From assembly GCA_902825965.1 (NCBI GenBank), contig CADEDA010000001.1, forward strand, positions 205,694 to 242,327: a DNA stretch of 36,634 bases, read 5' to 3'. The position numbers and the translations under genes are program-made. Shown piece by piece: positions 16,303 through 23,893 of the stretch; the first letter of the stretch is position 1; every line of letters begins with the position of its first letter. The notes beneath the pieces were generated by a model, which saw nothing but the letters and a program-made list of their open reading frames with translations, did no database searches and was not told where the DNA came from. Source of the stretch: an uncultured Gemmatimonadota bacterium. Lineage in GTDB: Bacteria; Gemmatimonadota; Gemmatimonadetes; Gemmatimonadales; Gemmatimonadaceae.

Positions 16303-16946
16303 ACCTCGAGGTCGAGAAGGAGGAGGTGGTGCAGGCGCTCTGCGCGCACTACGCGCAGGACCACCTCTCCACCGGCGAACTCGAGGCGCGGTTCGACCGC
16401 GCCTACAAGAGCCGGAACAAGCAGGAACTGCTGACCGTGCTCGACGGCCTGCCGGCCCTCAGCCGGGCGATCGCACCGCCACCGCCGATGTATGCGCTGT
16501 CGACACCGACTCGCGGCGTGCTCTCACCGGGCGAGAAGCGCTATCTCTGCGTCTTCTCGCAGGTCAACAAGGAAGGTCATTGGCGACCGGCCCCGCAGAT
16601 CGCTGGGCGTGTGGTGATGGGCGGCCTGTTGCTGGACCTGCGCGACGCCGAGTTGCCGCCCCAGGGCATCGACATCGACGTGGACGTGTTCATGGGCGAG
16701 GCCAAGATCCTGTTGCCCCCTGGCGTCGGCGCGGACGTGGATTGCAGCGCCTTCATGGGCGAGGTGTCCGACAAGGCGCGCCCGGCGCTGCCCGGCGCCC
16801 CGATCATCCGGGTGCGCGGCAGCAGCTTCATGGGCAGCATCATCGTCCAGACCAAGCTGCCGAAGCCGCAGAAGCTCGAGGGCTGGCGCGCGCAGATCAA
16901 GGGGCTGCTCGGCATGGGCGACGACGGCAGCGCCGGGATGGGCTGA
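16299..16946 (+). CDS. DUF1707 and LiaF-like domain protein
   Basis: A 215-residue soluble protein. The N-terminus (about 4-50; YAQDHLSTGELEARFDRAYK) matches the DUF1707 pattern, a short helical module. The C-terminal half (about 95-200) repeats the motif FMGE or FMGS with alternating hydrophobic strands, as in the beta-helix-like C-terminal domain of LiaF and related cell-envelope stress proteins. LiaF proteins modulate envelope-stress signalling, but no LiaRS system is present here. Lacking membrane helices, it is probably cytoplasmic. The start overlaps the flavin reductase stop (ATGA), and it converges on ppa with only 4 bp between the stops. Confidence 0.8.
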   Translation: MNLEVEKEEVVQALCAHYAQDHLSTGELEARFDRAYKSRNKQELLTVLDGLPALSRAIAPPPPMYALSTPTRGVLSPGEKRYLCVFSQVNKEGHWRPAPQIAGRVVMGGLLLDLRDAELPPQGIDIDVDVFMGEAKILLPPGVGADVDCSAFMGEVSDKARPALPGAPIIRVRGSSFMGSIIVQTKLPKPQKLEGWRAQIKGLLGMGDDGSAGMG

Positions 16947-16950
16947 GGCG

Positions 16951-17493
16951 CTACGGCCCCTGCGAGAGGTACGCCGCGGCGTACCGCGCGATGCTCTCGT
17001 CGATCACCCGCATGGCGACCTCGCTCTTCTCCCAGCCGAGGACCTCGACACGCTTCCCCTCGAGGTCCTTGTAGATCGCGAAGAAGTGCTCGATCTCGCG
17101 GAGGTAGTGCTGGGGCAGGTCCGCGATGTCGAAGTACTCCCCGTGCGCCGGGTCGTCGCAGGGCACCGCGAGGATCTTGTCGTCGGGTTCACCCTTGTCG
17201 AGCATCTTGAGCACGCCCACCGGGCGCACGTCGATGAGGCAGCCGGTGAACGTCGGCTCCTTGATCATGACGAGGACGTCCAGCGGGTCGTTGTCCTCGT
17301 GCAGCGTACGCGGGATGAGGCCGTAGTCGCCGGGGTAGTGCACCGCGGAGTACAGCACGCGGTCGAGCCGGAACAGCCCCGAGTCCTTGTCGAGCTCGTA
17401 CTTGTTGCGCGCTCCCTGCGGGATCTCGATGACCGCCGTCACGACCTCGGGCGGTTCCTTGCCGGGCGGCAGGTCCTTCCAGGGATGGATCAC
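16951..17493 (-). CDS. ppa: inorganic pyrophosphatase (family I)
   Basis: A 180-residue soluble enzyme that hydrolyses pyrophosphate to two phosphates, driving biosynthetic reactions. Family I residues are visible: EIPQGARNKYELD (substrate-binding Glu, Arg, Lys), the active-site motif DNDPLDVLV (about 67-75) and the KDLEGKRVEVLGW region near the C-terminus. Length is typical for bacterial Ppa. The start is GTG at 17493, overlapping the ccmD stop as GTGA. This housekeeping gene is therefore the last gene of the ccm transcript and probably translationally coupled to it. Confidence 0.95.
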   Translation of the reverse strand: MIHPWKDLPPGKEPPEVVTAVIEIPQGARNKYELDKDSGLFRLDRVLYSAVHYPGDYGLIPRTLHEDNDPLDVLVMIKEPTFTGCLIDVRPVGVLKMLDKGEPDDKILAVPCDDPAHGEYFDIADLPQHYLREIEHFFAIYKDLEGKRVEVLGWEKSEVAMRVIDESIARYAAAYLSQGP

Positions 17494-17636
17494 GCGCCGC
17501 GTCCTCCCGCGGTGGCCCGCTGCGCGCGGCGCTGCGCCACGCGGCGACGGCGGACGACGATGGACACGGCGTAGCCGATGAGGAGGGCGATGGTCGCCGC
17601 GTAGGCGGCGTGGAAGTAGGCGACGTTGTCCGGCAT
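17490..17636 (-). CDS. ccmD: CcmD-like small heme exporter subunit
   Basis: A 48-residue membrane protein. One helix (about 9-27) is followed by an Arg-rich cytoplasmic tail, and it opens MPDNVAYFHAAYAATIALL. Size, topology and position directly after ccmC identify it as CcmD, which helps release the heme-loaded CcmE chaperone from CcmABC. The ATG at 17636 is preferred over a longer frame because it begins one base after the ccmC stop codon. Sequence conservation in this family is low, so the call rests mainly on context. Confidence 0.8.
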   Translation of the reverse strand: MPDNVAYFHAAYAATIALLIGYAVSIVVRRRRVAQRRAQRATAGGRGA

Positions 17637-17637
17637 C

Positions 17638-18360
17638 TCAGCGCTCCGCGGTGGAGGCGTCCTCGAGGGCATCGCGGTCGGTGGCGAGCGCCATGCGCGC
17701 GCGCACGAAGGCGACGTACATCAGCGTGAAGGCGAACAGCGAGAAGAAGAACGTCACCTGCATCACCGCGGGCATCTGGATGCCCTCGGGATTCGCCACC
17801 ACCGGCATCGGATGCTGTGTCCGGAAGATGTAGACGCTGAGGTGCACGAAGGGGATGAGGAGCGCGCCGAGCAGGCCGACCACGGCGGAGTAGCGGGCCC
17901 GGAGCTCGCGGTCGTCGATCGCGCCGCGCAGCACGAGGTAGCCGAGGAACAGGAACCAGAGCACCAGCGTGAGCGTGAGCCGGGCGTCCCACACCCACCA
18001 GGCACCCCAGATCGGCTTGGCCCAGATGGGGCCGGTGATGAGCACCCCGGTGGTGAACACCACGCCCACCTCAGCCGAGGACTCGGCGAAGCGGTCGAGC
18101 CGCGGGTCCTTGAGGAAGAGCCAGAAGGCCCCGGCGAGCGCCGAGAGCCCAAGGGCGAGGAAGGCGACCCAGATGGTCGGCACGTGCACGTACATGATCT
18201 TCTGCGCGTAGCCCTGCAGGAGATCGGGCGGCGTGAACCAGATCGCGCGGACGAAGGCGGCGACGGTGACCAGCGCGGCGACGACGGCCACCCAGTCGAT
18301 GCCGGTGCGGGCGGTCGGCGCGGTGGGTGCAGGGGCGCTTCCGGTCGGGGCGGGTGTCAT
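17638..18360 (-). CDS. ccmC: heme export/handling protein CcmC
   Basis: A 240-residue protein with six membrane helices. It carries the Trp-rich WGxxWxWDxRLT signature of heme-handling proteins (GAWWVWDARLTLTL, about 109-122) and two flanking conserved His positions, in IMYVHVPTIW and FVHLSVYIFRTQHP. CcmC attaches heme to the chaperone CcmE on the periplasmic side during cytochrome c maturation (System I). The ATG at 18360 is chosen because it lies 4 nt after the ccmB stop; the first 20 residues are Pro/Ala-rich and may be dispensable. ccmE and ccmF are not in this window. Confidence 0.93.
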   Translation of the reverse strand: MTPAPTGSAPAPTAPTARTGIDWVAVVAALVTVAAFVRAIWFTPPDLLQGYAQKIMYVHVPTIWVAFLALGLSALAGAFWLFLKDPRLDRFAESSAEVGVVFTTGVLITGPIWAKPIWGAWWVWDARLTLTLVLWFLFLGYLVLRGAIDDRELRARYSAVVGLLGALLIPFVHLSVYIFRTQHPMPVVANPEGIQMPAVMQVTFFFSLFAFTLMYVAFVRARMALATDRDALEDASTAER

Positions 18361-18364
18361 CCGG

Positions 18365-19057
18365 TCAATCTTCCAGCGTGAACGGGAATGCGACGGTGCA
18401 GGCAAACAGGAAGACGAGGTCGAACGCGAGCAGGATGCGCAGCCAGACGAACACGTCCGCGAGCGGCCGGCCCGCCAGCAGGTCGGCGGTGGACTGCGCC
18501 GCCGGGATCACCACCGGGATGAAGAACGGCAGCGCGAGCACCGGCAGCAGCAGCTCCGTCATTCGCGTGTTGGCCGTCATGCCGGCGAACAGCGTCCCCA
18601 CGCTCACCAGGCCGATCGACGCGAGCACGAGGACCCCGGCGATGGGGAGCGCGGCGGCACCGAGTGGAAGATTGTAGAAGAGCGAGACCGCGGGTAGTGC
18701 CACCGTTTGAACGCCCAGCACGAACGCCAGGTTCGCGAGCAGCTTGCCGAGGAAGATCGACTCTCGCGGCACGGGCGCGAGCAGCAGGGCGTCCATGGCG
18801 CCGTCGCGTGCCTCGACCGCGAACGCCCGATGCAGGCCGAGCATTCCCGAGAAGGTGAACGTCACCCAGAGCACGCCGGGAGCGAGGTCCAGCGGGCCGA
18901 CCGCCGTCGGGTCCCAGGCGAAGAAGAAGACCACGATCGACAGCAGCGTGAAGACGATCGCCGAGAGGAAGGCGCTGCGGGTACGGAACTCGATCGCGAG
19001 GTCCTTGCGGGCGATGACCCAGGCCGAGACGAGGATGCCGCGCGTGGGATCGGTCAT
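18365..19057 (-). CDS. ccmB: heme exporter protein CcmB
   Basis: A 230-residue ABC permease with about six membrane helices. It has the CcmB N-terminus (VIARKDLAIEFRTRSAFLSA), the conserved EARDGAMDALLLAPVPRESI stretch after helix 2 and SLFYNLPLG. With CcmA it forms the ABC module that drives release of holo-CcmE in cytochrome c biogenesis. The ATG at 19057 overlaps the ccmA stop as ATGA. Length is normal. Confidence 0.93.
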   Translation of the reverse strand: MTDPTRGILVSAWVIARKDLAIEFRTRSAFLSAIVFTLLSIVVFFFAWDPTAVGPLDLAPGVLWVTFTFSGMLGLHRAFAVEARDGAMDALLLAPVPRESIFLGKLLANLAFVLGVQTVALPAVSLFYNLPLGAAALPIAGVLVLASIGLVSVGTLFAGMTANTRMTELLLPVLALPFFIPVVIPAAQSTADLLAGRPLADVFVWLRILLAFDLVFLFACTVAFPFTLED

Positions 19058-19752
19058 GCGACGAGGTCCCGGTACTCGGCCGCGTAGCGCAGCGGGTCCA
19101 CCCCTGCGCTGGGCTCGTGCCGCACGAACCGCCCGTTCCGCATGATCGCCGCCTGCGTGGCGAGGGCGAGGCCTTCCTGGAGGTTGTGCGTGACGACGAT
19201 GAGGGCGGCGCCCGCCTCACGCCGCTCGCGGAGCAGCGCGGTGAGGGCCACGCCGCCCTGCTCGTCGAGCCCGGTGTACGGCTCGTCGCAGAGCAGCACG
19301 TCGGGCGTGTGCACGATGGCCCGTGCGATCGCGACCCGCTGCTGCAGGCCGCGCGAGAGGGCGCGCACGGGGACATCGGCGCGGTCGGCGACCCGCAGCG
19401 CCTCGAGTGCGCGCTGCACGGCGTCCTCCGGTGCGGCGAGGCCGTAGAGGGCGGCCGTGAATCGCAGGTTCTCGCGGGCCGTGAGCGCGTCGTAGAGCAT
19501 GACGCGGTGCGAGATGAGCCCCACGCGGACCCGCGCGGTGGTGGCCGGCAGCGCGATCCCGTCGATGGTCGCGGTGCCGCTGCTGGGCTTGAGGAGGCCG
19601 GCGAGGAGCCGCAGCGCCGTGGTCTTGCCCGCACCGTTGGGGCCGAAGAGCGCGAGACAGTCGCCGGCGTCGAGCGAGAACGAGAGGTCGTCGACCGCGC
19701 GTCGCGTGCCGAAGGTCCGCACGAGCGCCGTCGCGTGCACGAGCGCGGTCAT
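19054..19752 (-). CDS. ccmA: cytochrome c maturation ABC ATPase CcmA
   Basis: A 232-residue ABC ATPase. Walker A is GPNGAGKTT (about 37-45), Walker B is DVLLCDEP followed by YTGLD, and the switch His is in VTHN. The signature loop reads LSRGLQQR rather than the classical LSGGQ; CcmA proteins often have LSxGxxxR here, so activity is not in doubt. It powers the CcmBC complex. It is the first gene of ccmA-B-C-D-ppa. The 110 bp upstream hold a GC-rich hairpin belonging to the STAS gene's end, and no obvious promoter was found. Confidence 0.92.
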   Translation of the reverse strand: MTALVHATALVRTFGTRRAVDDLSFSLDAGDCLALFGPNGAGKTTALRLLAGLLKPSSGTATIDGIALPATTARVRVGLISHRVMLYDALTARENLRFTAALYGLAAPEDAVQRALEALRVADRADVPVRALSRGLQQRVAIARAIVHTPDVLLCDEPYTGLDEQGGVALTALLRERREAGAALIVVTHNLQEGLALATQAAIMRNGRFVRHEPSAGVDPLRYAAEYRDLVA

Positions 19753-19807
19753 GCAGTGGGGATGGGGCGGGCCGGCATGCCTGAACGGTAGTGGTGCCGC
19801 CCCCCCA

Positions 19808-19845
19808 GCGGAACGGTGCGCGCGCGTCAGCGCGGCACCGTCCGC
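19808..19845 (-). terminator. GC-rich hairpin downstream of the STAS gene
   Basis: An imperfect inverted repeat pairs 19808-19811 with 19842-19845, 19813-19819 with 19835-19841 and 19820-19823 with 19830-19833, with two single-base bulges. It lies 17 bp after the STAS stop on the minus strand. There is no T tract, so its terminator role is tentative. Confidence 0.4.
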
Positions 19846-19862
19846 GGGGTGTGATCGGTGGC

Positions 19863-20183
19863 CTACCCGATCAGGAACAGCGTGTCGAGCCGCGTGACGT
19901 GGAGCATGTCGATGACACTCGCAGGGACGCGCAGGAGCCGGGTTCTGAGCCCACGTTCGCGCGCGCGCTTCTGCAGGAGCACCAGCACGCCGAGTCCGGA
20001 CGCGTCCATTTCGACGGCACGGGAGAGATCGATGTCGACCGACTGTTGCCCCGACGTGATGGACTCCTCAAGCGCCTCGAGCACGGCGCGGCGGAACTCC
20101 AACCGATGGTCGGAGGTGAGCCGTGCGGGTGCAACGAGGGGTTCCACCGGAGCCTCCAGACTGGAAGAGAATGTGTTGAGCAT
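19863..20183 (-). CDS. STAS-domain protein (anti-sigma factor antagonist-like)
   Basis: A 106-residue single-domain STAS protein. The core VDIDLSRAVEMDASGLGVLVLL (about 55-76) contains the D-A-S-G-L-G loop; its Ser is the residue phosphorylated in SpoIIAA-type antagonists. The C-terminal helix and strand (VIDMLHVTRLDTLFLI) complete the fold. Such proteins bind anti-sigma kinases or act as scaffolds in partner-switching. No kinase or sigma factor gene is adjacent. The ATG at 20183 has GGGA 5 nt upstream, inside the 3' arm of a hairpin. A GEMM-like riboswitch precedes the gene on the same strand, so expression is probably set by a cyclic dinucleotide. Confidence 0.82.
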   Translation of the reverse strand: MLNTFSSSLEAPVEPLVAPARLTSDHRLEFRRAVLEALEESITSGQQSVDIDLSRAVEMDASGLGVLVLLQKRARERGLRTRLLRVPASVIDMLHVTRLDTLFLIG

Positions 20184-20186
20184 GCG

Positions 20187-20206
20187 ATTCCCGACACGCA
20201 GGGAAT
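20187..20206 (-). promoter_or_regulatory. hairpin that could hide the STAS ribosome binding site
   Basis: A perfect 6-bp inverted repeat (20187-20192 with 20201-20206, 8-base loop) ends 3 nt before the STAS start codon. Its 3' arm on the RNA is GGGAAU, which contains the only Shine-Dalgarno-like bases. It is a candidate expression platform for the upstream riboswitch. A second perfect 6-bp hairpin (20245-20250 with 20254-20259) lies between the two. Confidence 0.45.
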
Positions 20207-20270
20207 GGCTCACCGATCTTCCAGGTATGCTGCCGATGGAATGCACGCCCACCGGGCGTCCACTCGCGTC

Positions 20271-20367
20271 GAACCACTTTCGGCAACCGGACCATCTCGG
20301 ACCTTCCGAGACTCCTGGCTTTGCGACCCCACCTCGCGATGGGTGTGCTCTTGTCGGTGTGGCGTTC
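20271..20367 (-). ncRNA. GEMM-family riboswitch, cyclic-di-GMP-I-like
   Basis: On the minus strand the RNA shows the hallmarks of GEMM riboswitches. These are a GAGCACACC segment (20342-20350) resembling GGGCAAACC, a hairpin CCAUC-GCGA-GGUGG (20342 down to 20329) with a GNRA tetraloop, the near-invariant GGGUCGCAAAGCC (20329-20317), a second hairpin with a perfect 7-bp stem and AGG loop (20311-20295), and a closing GGUUGCCG (20288-20281). Outer pairing of GUGG (20361-20362 region) with CCAC (20274-20277 region) plus GAA with UUC closes the domain. Aligned from memory to the Vibrio Vc2 aptamer, the ligand-contacting G20, A47 and C92 equivalents are kept, which favours cyclic-di-GMP. The second half also resembles Geobacter-type GEMM RNAs, some of which bind cyclic GMP-AMP. 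Confidence 0.72.
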
Positions 20368-20406
20368 TGCGTGTTCGAGGACGAGGATATGCGAGATACG
20401 TGCCAC

Positions 20407-20448
20407 ACTTATGAGCGCATAAGTTACTGTTTTTCAATAGCTTATGAG
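20407..20448 (-). promoter_or_regulatory. dyad and repeated CTTATGAG sites with a possible STAS promoter
   Basis: The dyad acttatg-agcg-cataagt spans 20407-20424, and its half-site cttatgag (20408-20415) recurs at 20441-20448, 33 bp away or about three helical turns. On the minus strand TTGAAA (20432-20437) and CATAAG (20408-20413), 18 bp apart, could be the -35 and -10 of the riboswitch transcript. The repeats would then be operator half-sites. Confidence 0.35.
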
Positions 20449-20484
20449 ACTATCACGTCGTGACCGCGGAAGGTAGTACTGCTA

Positions 20485-20503
20485 TTGCCACAGGTACTGG
20501 CAA
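20485..20503 (+). promoter_or_regulatory. dyad TTGCCA-N7-TGGCAA upstream of acs
   Basis: Six-base arms in perfect inverted repeat with a 7-base spacer, 128 bp before the acs start, in the AT-rich stretch. It is a candidate binding site for a dimeric regulator of acetate use. No specific regulator is identified. Confidence 0.3.
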
Positions 20504-20630
20504 AAAGCGCCGCAGCGTATTGTTTCTATACATCCTCTCAGCGCCACGCGAGACTGTAGGGGATCGACCCGTGCGGGCCGCAACGCCCGACGACCTGCCG
20601 AACCGTCCCCCGATTTCCTACCATTGTCGC

Positions 20631-22595
20631 ATGACCGACATCGACGTCCTGCTCACCGAGTCCCGCCGCTTCCCGCCCAGCGAGTCCTTCAAGGCCGCCG
20701 CGCACCTCCGCGACCGCGCCCTGCACGATGCCGCCGCCAAGGACCCCATCCACTACTGGTCGGAACGCGCGCGCGAGCTGCAGTGGCGCCGGGGCTGGGA
20801 CAGCGTGCTCGAGTGGAACCCACCGCACGCCAAGTGGTTCACCGGCGGATCGCTGAACGTCGCCGAGAACTGCCTCGACCGGCATCTCGCGGGAACGCGG
20901 CGCAACAAGGCCGCCATCATCTGGGAAGGGGAACCCGGGGACCGCCGGACGCTCACCTACTGGGAGCTCGCGCGAGAGGTGCGGACGTTCGCGAACGTGC
21001 TCAAGGGACTCGGCGTCCAGAAGGGGGACCGCGTCGGCATCTACCTCCCGCTCATCCCGGAAGCCGCCATCGCGATGCTCGCCTGTGCGCGCATCGGAGC
21101 GATCCATTCGGTGGTGTTCGGCGGCTTCAGCCCGGAATCGCTGCGCGACCGGATGAACGACGCGCAGGCCAAGGTGGTGATCACTGCCGACGGCGGATAT
21201 CGCCGGGGACAGATCGTGCCCCTCAAGCGCAACACCGACAAGGCGCTGGAGGAATGCCCCTCGGTGCAGCATGTGGTCGTGGTACAGCGCCGCAGCGCCG
21301 GGCCGATCACCGAGGCCCATGTGGACATGATCGAGGGCCGCGACCACTGGTACCATCGCCTGATGCAGCACGCGACCGACGTGTGCGAACCGGAGCCGAT
21401 GGACGCCGCGGACGTGCTCTTCATCCTCTACACATCGGGGACGACCGGGAAGCCGAAGGGAATCGTCCACACGACCGGCGGCTACCTCGTGGGGGCCGCG
21501 AGCTCGATGAAGTACGTGTTCGACCTCAAGGAAACCGACGTGTTCTGGTGCACGGCCGACGTGGGCTGGATCACGGGGCACACCTACCTGGTGTACGGGC
21601 CGCTCGCGAACGGTGCGACCTGCGTGATGTACGAGGGGGCGCCGGACTGGCCGGAGCGCGACCGCTTCTGGTCGCTCTGCGCCCGCCACGGCGTGACGAT
21701 CCTCTACACCGCCCCGACGGCGATCCGTGCGTTCATGAAATGGGGGGTCGAGCACCCGCGGAAGCACGACCTCTCGCAGTTGCGGCTGCTCGGTTCAGTG
21801 GGCGAGCCGATCAACCCCGAGGCGTGGATGTGGTACCACGAGCACATCGGGGGTTCACGCTGCCCGATCGTGGACACCTGGTGGCAGACCGAGACGGGGT
21901 CGATCGTCATCTCGCCGGTGCCGGGCGTGACGGAGACCAAGCCCGGCAGCGCGACGCAACCGCTCCCTGGCTACTCGGCCGAGCTCATGGACGCGAGCGC
22001 CAAGTCGATCGGCGTGGGCGGCGGGCTCCTGGTGCTCACCAAGCCCTGGCCGTCGATGCTCCGCACCATCTGGGGCGACGACGCGCGTTATGTGCAGACG
22101 TACTTCTCCAAGTGGCCGGGGCGCCCGGACCTGTACTTCGCCGGCGACGGCGCCAAGCGCGACGATGACGGCTACTTCTGGATCCTGGGGCGCGTGGACG
22201 ACGTGCTGAACGTCGCCGGCCACCGCATCGGCACCATGGAAGTGGAGTCCGCGCTGGTGGAGCATCCGGCGGTCGCCGAGGCGGCCGTGGTGGGCAAGGC
22301 GCACGAACTCAAGGGCCAGGCCGTCTGCGCGTTCGTGACGCTGCGGGACGGATTCAACAAGAGCTCCGCGCTGCGGGACGAACTGCGCGAGTTCGTCGCG
22401 ACCAAGATCGGCGCATTGGCGCGGCCCGACGACGTCCTGTTCTCGGCCGACCTGCCCAAGACGCGCTCCGGCAAGATCATGCGTCGCCTGTTGCGCGACA
22501 TCGCCGAGGGCCGCGCCCTCGGCGACACCACCACGCTGGCGGATCCGGGCGTGGTGGCGTCGCTCAAGGAGCAGTACGAGGCGGACGAGGGTTAG
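20631..22595 (+). CDS. acsA: acetyl-CoA synthetase (AMP-forming)
   Basis: A 654-residue ANL-superfamily enzyme that makes acetyl-CoA from acetate, ATP and CoA through acetyl-AMP. The phosphate loop [11 protein letters not shown] is at about 267-277, the WWQTETG motif with the acetate-pocket Trp at about 416-422, and [20 protein letters not shown] includes the hinge region. The C-terminal [14 protein letters not shown] (about 608-621) holds the catalytic Lys that is regulated by acetylation in many bacteria. The N-terminus ([19 protein letters not shown]) is the usual ACAS_N. The ATG at 20631 gives normal length; the frame is open upstream but that part is unlike the family. The stop overlaps the stop of the convergent DsbA-like gene. 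Confidence 0.95.
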   Translation: MTDIDVLLTESRRFPPSESFKAAAHLRDRALHDAAAKDPIHYWSERARELQWRRGWDSVLEWNPPHAKWFTGGSLNVAENCLDRHLAGTRRNKAAIIWEGEPGDRRTLTYWELAREVRTFANVLKGLGVQKGDRVGIYLPLIPEAAIAMLACARIGAIHSVVFGGFSPESLRDRMNDAQAKVVITADGGYRRGQIVPLKRNTDKALEECPSVQHVVVVQRRSAGPITEAHVDMIEGRDHWYHRLMQHATDVCEPEPMDAADVLFILYTSGTTGKPKGIVHTTGGYLVGAASSMKYVFDLKETDVFWCTADVGWITGHTYLVYGPLANGATCVMYEGAPDWPERDRFWSLCARHGVTILYTAPTAIRAFMKWGVEHPRKHDLSQLRLLGSVGEPINPEAWMWYHEHIGGSRCPIVDTWWQTETGSIVISPVPGVTETKPGSATQPLPGYSAELMDASAKSIGVGGGLLVLTKPWPSMLRTIWGDDARYVQTYFSKWPGRPDLYFAGDGAKRDDDGYFWILGRVDDVLNVAGHRIGTMEVESALVEHPAVAEAAVVGKAHELKGQAVCAFVTLRDGFNKSSALRDELREFVATKIGALARPDDVLFSADLPKTRSGKIMRRLLRDIAEGRALGDTTTLADPGVVASLKEQYEADEG

Positions 22596-23344
22596 TCGCC
22601 CTTCGGCGGCGGGGCCTTCACCGGCGCGGTGACCTTCTTGCCCGTGGCCTCGCTCTGGGCCGCCATGATCCGGATCTTCTCGGCCGTCACGTAGTTCTTC
22701 ATCTCGTCGTACGTCAGGCTGCCCGGGATCAGCTGGCCGCCGATGATGAAGGAGGGCGTGGAGCCGACGCGCAGGCGCTCGCCCTCGCGGCGGTTGGCGG
22801 CGATCTGGTCGAGCCGGCGCCCGGAGTCGTAGCAGTCGTCCCACTTGCCGACGTCGAGACCGGCATCGCCGGCAAGCTGCTTCAGGACCTTCTTGGGATC
22901 GCGCGTGGCCTGCGTGTTCCAGCGCTCCTGGTTCTGGAAGATCCGGTCGTGCATCTCCCAGAACTTGCCCTGCTCGTCGGCGCAGGAGGCGGCATTGTGC
23001 GCGGCCAGGGCATTGGGGTGGATGTCGAGCGGGTAGTCCATGAAGCGGAAGCGCACCTCGCCCGTCGCGACCAGGCGGGCCATGATGTCCGGCTCGTGGA
23101 GCGTCGCGAAGTAGCCGCAGCCGGGGCACTCGAAGTCGGCGAACTCGACGACCTCGACGAGGGCGTCCGGGCTGCCCGCCACCACGCCGGCGGCCGCCAC
23201 GTTCGGGGCGGTCGGGAGGGTGATCACCTTCGCCGGGCGGGTGACGACGTAGCCGAGGACGGCCACGCCGAAGACCGCGACGAGGACGAGGATCGGCCCG
23301 AAGGGCTTGCCGGACTTGGCGGATTTGACGGACGAGCGGCTCAC
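22592..23344 (-). CDS. DsbA-family thioredoxin-fold protein, membrane anchored
   Basis: A 250-residue protein with an N-terminal membrane anchor (about 16-35) and a periplasmic thioredoxin-fold domain of the DsbA/DsbG-like group. The active site is FECPGC (about 71-76), and the cis-Pro loop is in [16 protein letters not shown]. It probably acts as a disulfide oxidase or isomerase; the same fold occurs in proteins related to BdbD, and no partner DsbB or VKOR gene is seen here. The start chosen is GTG at 23344, with GGAG 6 nt upstream; the longer frame would add about 100 residues unlike the family. The C-terminal 20 residues are Pro/Lys-rich. It converges on acs with overlapping stops (TAA within TTAG). 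Confidence 0.86.
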   Translation of the reverse strand: MSRSSVKSAKSGKPFGPILVLVAVFGVAVLGYVVTRPAKVITLPTAPNVAAAGVVAGSPDALVEVVEFADFECPGCGYFATLHEPDIMARLVATGEVRFRFMDYPLDIHPNALAAHNAASCADEQGKFWEMHDRIFQNQERWNTQATRDPKKVLKQLAGDAGLDVGKWDDCYDSGRRLDQIAANRREGERLRVGSTPSFIIGGQLIPGSLTYDEMKNYVTAEKIRIMAAQSEATGKKVTAPVKAPPPKGD

Positions 23345-23482
23345 GAGAGGCTCCGAGAGGACCGGGGGTTGGGAGGGACGCAGAAAGTTACACTGGCGCG
23401 GGACGCGGGGTAGGAGAATCGAGCGCGGGCGATTAGGTTCAGTGGACGGACCGATACACCCATTACCCTCGATCCGGACGAG

Positions 23483-23809
23483 ATGAGCAGACAGAGAAAC
23501 CGTGGCCGTCCGATGGCCACCCAGCCGTCGCCATTCGATCAGGCGCGCGACGAGCTGTTCCAGCATGTGATGCGCTGCGGCGTGATCGGCTCCGAAGAGG
23601 AGCACATGCGTGAGTGGTTCGACGAGACCATGCAGTACCTCGCGGAGCGGTACCACGAGTTGAACAAGAAGGAGATCGCGGATCTCCGGACGCTCGGTGA
23701 GCGCTTCGCGGCGCCCACGCGCAAGGCCGAGGCACCCGCGCCATCCGGCGCGGCGACCGACAGCGGTGCGGTGGACGCCGGCGAACTCGATACCGTGAGC
23801 GCGGCGTAA
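23483..23809 (+). CDS. small uncharacterised protein
   Basis: A 108-residue soluble protein of unknown family. The middle (about 17-75) is helical, with DQARDELFQHVMRCGVIGS and EWFDETMQYLAERYHELNKK, and the last 30 residues are Ala/Asp-rich and probably disordered. No signal peptide or membrane helix is present. The start could be ATG at 23483 (preceded by GGACGAG) or ATG at 23513, giving 98 residues; the first ten residues of the longer form are basic and may be spurious. It stands alone, divergent from the DsbA-like gene, and is followed by a good intrinsic terminator, which supports it as a real gene. Confidence 0.7.
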   Translation: MSRQRNRGRPMATQPSPFDQARDELFQHVMRCGVIGSEEEHMREWFDETMQYLAERYHELNKKEIADLRTLGERFAAPTRKAEAPAPSGAATDSGAVDAGELDTVSAA

Positions 23810-23818
23810 TCTTCAGCG

Positions 23819-23846
23819 AGGCCTCGGGAGCGATCCCGGGGCCTTT
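23819..23846 (+). terminator. intrinsic terminator of the small gene
   Basis: An 11-bp stem with one G-T pair (23819-23829 with 23834-23844), a GCGA tetraloop and a short run of T directly after. It starts 10 bp downstream of the TAA at 23807-23809. Confidence 0.8.
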
Positions 23847-23893
23847 CTGCATCCACGGCAGCCGGCGCCCTGGGGCGCCAGCGTTGTTCGGCG

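Larger units (their letters stand above)
20184..20630. other. 447-bp divergent control region between STAS and acs genes
   Basis: No protein gene is supported here. From left to right it holds the STAS leader with two hairpins, the GEMM-like riboswitch (20271-20367), and an unusually AT-rich stretch (about 20390-20540) in otherwise GC-rich DNA. The AT-rich part contains the dyad at 20407-20424, a repeat of its left half at 20441-20448, and a second dyad at 20485-20503. Promoters for both flanking genes probably lie in it. Just before the acs ATG, TACCAT at 20619-20624 could be a -10 for a nearly leaderless mRNA. Confidence 0.6.

Noticed and set aside
20485-20515. Possible sigma-54 promoter upstream of acs
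   Set aside because: TGGCAA is not followed by a GC element at the required spacing, and no enhancer-like sites were recognised.
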